NCBI GenBank assembly: GCA_030765065.1
Contig: CM060986.1
Span: 76,005,573 to 76,069,572 of the forward strand
Direction: 5' to 3'
DNA: 64,000 bases
Origin: Deroplatys truncata
Taxonomy: Eukaryota; Arthropoda; Insecta; Mantodea; Mantidae
A program made the translations under genes and the position numbers. Shown one piece after another: positions 60,150-64,000 of the stretch. A model generated the notes under the pieces. It saw nothing but the letters and a program-made list of their open reading frames with translations. It was not told the origin of the DNA and did not search any database. Position 1 is the first letter of the stretch; each line of letters starts with the position of its first letter.

Positions 60150-60570
60150 TTTTTATTTATTTATTTATTCCACAGATTAAATCCTAGTTTACAGTTGTGT
60201 ATTAGGGTTAGTTTTATAATCTAAAAAGAATTAAATTAGTATCATTATTTACATTTTATAGTGTTCGATGGATGTGGTGAATAAAGCTTGAAAAATACTT
60301 GTAACATTTTGTACTAAAAATTTTATACAATGGTTTTATAAATTCTATATTACGGTGGTTTAAATGAAGTTTCAAACAGTATTTTCTGTACATGAACCGA
60401 GGACAATCAAAGGATAAATGTTCTATTGTTTCTTCATTTCCACAAGGGCAATTGAGATCCTTTTCTGTGATATGAAATCTTCGGCAGTATGTAGCAAATT
60501 TGCCGCAAACAAAAACAAATTGTGTTAGTATAAAATCATGGAAGAATAACTGTACATTTTAGGCGATAGT
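60150..60570 (-). pseudogene. LINE ORF2 C-terminal relic
   Basis: The minus strand reads FATYCRRFHITEKDLNCPCG then NEETIEHLSFDCPRF. The C-x-C-(x8)-H-x4-C knuckle with following basic and hydrophobic segments is typical of the end of ORF2 in insect LINEs. After it come KLHLNHRNIEFIKPLYKIF and a stop at about 60260. The TTTATT-rich start on the plus strand would be its 3' tail. Confidence 0.65.
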
Positions 60571-61540
60571 ACCCTTGTGCAAATAAATAGTTTACTCTTA
60601 CTTTGCAGCAATATAACGTGGGTCGTAAACCATACTCAGTAGATTTATGTTTACGAAAAGTGTGAGTGGCGTTCCTGCTAAATGCGAAGAACTTGAGTAC
60701 GCCAGCGAAATCAGTGCTCTACCTATTGGAACAAGTTTATGCTTTGAAATGTTTGTTTTTGAAGTGGATTTGAGTTCAATTAGACTATTCATGGTTCTAG
60801 GTGAGCATGATAGTTTCTTAAACGAGAGCTTCTGATTGCGATTCTTGCTCTCAAAGTTTTAATTTCCGCTTAGTATACAGACATAAAGAAATTGTTACGC
60901 ACAAATTTCTTAATTTTAATTATAGAGAAAAATTATGTAAACATTATTGAATTTTTTAACTTGTTCAGTGTGAGTTGTGGAAAGTAGTTACTTTCAACTG
61001 AATTATTTAATATTTTTAGCTAGTGCACAACAAATTTTAAACCCGTAATTCCTGAAGCTCTCCTGAAAATTTTAATATCCCAAGTTTATAACCTGTGGTC
61101 CAAGGAGCGTTGTGAATAGCGAAAAATGATGAAAAAGAGAATTGAGAAAATTGGAGTTTAAAGTTCAGTACAGTGCTTTATATGAAATGCAGGACCATTA
61201 AATATCCATTAGTGTATTTAAAATTGTCGACTTCAAAATACCAAATGTGTAGCAAGAAAGTAAAAGTTAGAAGTATAATAAAACTGAAGTAAGCACTTGT
61301 TTGGTTAAAAATTCACATTTCAAAAACCATTTATTCTAGAAGGCTGCGATTTTGGTGTAATATTTTGAAGAAACTCCATATTGGCAGCATTTTTTGTGTA
61401 ACCTTTTTTCTTGTCTCTTTCCAGTTTCTGTAGCTATCTGCAGTTTCGGTTTAAATCTTAATTTCTAAAACAATATTTCTTGTTAAAATAAAAATAATAC
61501 CTGCTTTCTTAAGAACATTTAAAATTGGAATTTCGATTAT
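60571..61540. other. Unrecognised AT-rich stretch
   Basis: Overlapping short frames at 60598-60835 on both strands, without a recognised motif. Confidence 0.3.
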
Positions 61541-61544
61541 TATT

Positions 61545-61650
61545 ACTTTCTCTACTACGTATAGGTAGTACGTAGGGGAAGTATTGCATTCCACCCAAAA
61601 CTTCAATGTACAGATTTCATCGAACGTACGTTTTGAGACTGAATCAAAAA
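61545..61650 (-). repeat. Terminal fragment of the ~0.9 kb repeat
   Basis: TTACTTTCTCTACTACGTAT and GTATTGCATTCCACCCAAAA are the element's 3' end in minus orientation, cut after about 100 bp where the next, plus-oriented copy begins. Confidence 0.75.
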
Positions 61651-62530
61651 AAATCTGATGTGTTACCTCACATGACTTTCTCTACTCTTGTACAATCTAT
61701 TTTTACAAACGCCTATTCTCCATATGCTTCATGTTAATCGAGATATCGAGATGTCAATCTTATTGCTAATTTTCTTGTAGATGCTAGGGGAATATGGTAG
61801 CTTTTAAGCGATGGTCAAATATTTTAACGCTGGTTGCTATGCGGCGCATTCCATTCTCTTTGCAAGTCCAGGACATAAAAAAATGAATAACGAATTTGAG
61901 AAAAAGTATAAGTATTGGAAAATTTAAGGGAATAACAAGCAATATCTCGAAAACGGTTCACTCAACAAAAGAAATGTATATGACATAAGTTGTCTATTTT
62001 AACGAGATCTACATTTTTTGTGTAGTAAAATTTTGTCTATCTTTTATGGTTTACCAGTTATGCAAAAGTCGTTCACAATGAAGAATACTTTTGGAGACAT
62101 TCCCAGAAAATTCGAGATATACATTTCATTTCTCATGACATTATCTTAAACATATGATATTTTAATCAAAATCGTTAGAGCCATTTTTGAGAAAATTAAA
62201 ATGTTCGAAAAATGTTCCATGTAAAGGGTAGTCTGGGGTGGGGGGATTTTCTTGAAAACCTTCGTGTCGCATCTCTGGAAGATACTGAACCTAAATACCA
62301 AGTTTGGTGTTTATCCGACTGTTCGTTTTTGAGTTATGCTGTTCACAGACACACAGACAGACAGACACACAGACACACAGACAGACACACACACGGACAT
62401 GTTTCCAAAAATGCTCTTTTTGGATTCAGGAGGTCTCAAAACATGTATTTCCGGTGAAATCTCGGTATCGAATTTTTGGGTGGAATGCAATACTTCCCCT
62501 ACTTACTATACGTAGTAGAGAAAGTAAAAA
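61651..62530 (+). repeat. Full copy of the ~0.9 kb repeat
   Basis: From AAATCTGATGTGTTACCTCA and GACTTTCTCTACTCTTG to ACGTAGTAGAGAAAGTAAAA. The microsatellite slot (62345-62398) holds ACAC/AGAC repeats. Internal landmarks are ATCGAGATATCGAGATGTCA, GGAAAATTTAAGGGAATAAC, ATTTTCTTGAAAACCTTCGT and TTTCCGGTGAAATCTCGGTA. The overlapping frames of 81-95 residues inside are microsatellite-driven and not genes. Confidence 0.9.
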
Positions 62531-62539
62531 TAGAAAATG

Positions 62540-62892
62540 GTCCGCGCGCGTGTGTGTGAACAGCATAACTCAAAAACGAAAAGTCGGATAACTACCAAAC
62601 TTGGCATTTAGGTTCAGTACCTACCAACGATGTGACACGAAGATTTTCAAGAAAATCTCCCCCACCCCAAACTAACCTTTACATGAAAGATCTTTCGATT
62701 TTTTTTTATTTTCTAGAAAATCAAAGATCTTGATTAAAATATCATACATTAAGGATATTTAATTATAAATAAAATATATATCTTGAATTTTCTGGGAATA
62801 ACCTTGAATTCCACTTCATTTGGAAGAAATTTTCTATAATCTTGTATAACGTAAACATTAAGCGATAGACGAAAACGCACTACACAAAAAAT
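62540..62892 (-). repeat. Partial copy of the ~0.9 kb repeat
   Basis: Begins at the microsatellite slot (GCGCGCGTGTGTGTGAACAG) and runs in minus orientation to about TACACAAAAAATCTG, joining the next plus copy. Confidence 0.75.
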
Positions 62893-63775
62893 CTGATGTG
62901 TTACACTCACATGACTTTCTCTACTCTTGTACAATCTATTTTTACAAACGCCTATTCTCCATATGCTTCATGTTAATCGAGATATCGAGATGTCAATCTT
63001 ATTGGTAATTTTCTTGTAGATGCAAGGGGAATATGGTAGGTTATAAGCGATAGTCAAATATTTTAACGCTGGTTGCTATGTGGCGCATTTCATTCTCTTT
63101 GCATGTCCAGGACATAAAAAGAATGAATAACGAATTTGAGAAAAAGTATAAGTATTGAAATATTTAAGGAAATAACAAGCAATATCTCGAAAACGGTTCA
63201 CTCAACAAAAGAAATGTATATGACATAAGTTGTGTATTTTAACGCGATCTACATTTTTTGTGTAGTAAAATTCTGTCTATCTCTTACGGTTTACCAGTTA
63301 TGTAAAAGTCGTTCACAATGAAGAATACTTTTGGAGACATTCCCAGAAAATTCGAGATGTACATTTCATTTCTCATGACATTATCTTAAACATATGATAT
63401 TTTAATCAAAATCGTTAGAGCCATTTTTGAGAAAATTAAAATTTTCGAAAAATGTTCCATGTAAAGGGTAGTCTGGGGTGGGGGGATTTTCTTGAAAACC
63501 TTCGTGTCGCATCTCTGGAAGATACTGAACCTAAATACCAAGTTTGGTGTTTATCCGACTGTTCGTTTTTGAGTTATGCTGTTCACAGACACACACACAG
63601 ACACACACACAGACACACACACACACACAGACACACACACGGACATGTTTCCAAAAATGCTTTTTTTGGATTCAGTGGGTCTCAAAACATATATTTCCGG
63701 TGAAATCTCAGTATCGAATTTTTGGGTGGAATGCAATACTTCCCCTACTTACTATACGTAGTAGAGAAAGTAAAA
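62885..63775 (+). repeat. Full copy of the ~0.9 kb repeat
   Basis: Closely resembles 61651-62530 along its length. The microsatellite slot is 63587-63643 (ACAC and AGAC units). Ends ACGTAGTAGAGAAAGTAAAA. Confidence 0.9.
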
Positions 63776-64000
63776 ATGTAAATCTCTTTAAAACAACACT
63801 TTATTTCAACTAAGTTTTTTTTGGCATAAACCATTTCTGAGATATCCGTTATTAAAGGTTCGAATTGTTCATTTATTGGTCATTTTCTGTAATTTCTGTG
63901 AACGTTCAGTTGATTCTCGCAATTCCACTGAAATGGTATAGAATTTAAGGCCAGCGTATACTGTCCAGTTCTTAAACATTTGACTATCACTGTTCCCTTT
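63776..64000 (-). repeat. Partial copy of the ~0.9 kb repeat, second subfamily
   Basis: Matches 51190-51420 (ATATCCGTTATTAAAGGTTC, TTCTTAAACATTTGACTATC) and runs off the window. Confidence 0.7.

Noticed and set aside
62212-62591. Frames of 81-95 codons conserved among repeat copies
   Set aside because: Non-coding repeat carrying a microsatellite; the frames are similar only because the copies are similar.

Overview
The window is eukaryotic and almost certainly insect. It is AT-rich and sparsely coding, with spliced exons, microsatellites and many transposable-element (TE) remnants. The only host gene I can name is the vesicular GABA/glycine transporter (VGAT, SLC32/unc-47 type). Its last two recognisable exons lie on the minus strand at 25618-25984 and 20090-20907, joined by a consensus phase-1 intron. 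Together they give 394 residues. The N-terminal exons are not visible anywhere up to 64000, so the right part of the window may be a very large VGAT intron. Big introns and many SINE, mariner and LINE relics would fit a large-genome insect (for example a polyneopteran), but that is inference.

Layout. 1-110: LINE endonuclease relic. About 540-680: a cluster of perfect heat-shock elements. 2217-3482: a tandem duplication of unidentified sequence. 4000-8060: degraded SINEs and an old copy of a ~0.9 kb repeat. 8070-19780: AT-rich sequence with no recognisable gene. 20090-25984: VGAT 3' half, with a mariner end and a repeat copy in its intron. 26157-30070: a repeat copy with a long TG/TCTG microsatellite, a broken pseudogene of a conserved arthropod family, local duplications, and a 0.95 kb element with ~44 bp terminal inverted repeats. 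30740-39913: LINE relic, then a decayed Tc1 element, then a very young Ty3/gypsy-type LTR retrotransposon. 40400-64000: a graveyard of LINE, mariner, hAT, gypsy and SINE fragments, punctuated by about ten copies of the ~0.9 kb repeat.

Two items stand out. First, the LTR retrotransposon (32680-39913) has two 1164 bp LTRs that read identical and a 4 bp target duplication. Its pol has lost almost all of reverse transcriptase, RNase H and the integrase core in one in-frame deletion, while Gag and protease remain open. It looks like a non-autonomous element moved recently in trans. Second, the ~0.9 kb repeat has short inverted repeats (ACTTTCTCTAC) near both ends, a CA/CAGA microsatellite at a fixed internal position, head-to-tail junctions and fold-back arrangements. 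These traits recall Helentron-associated (DINE-1-like) elements, but I could not tie it to a named family.

All coordinates for repeats are by-eye estimates. No alignment or database search was possible.
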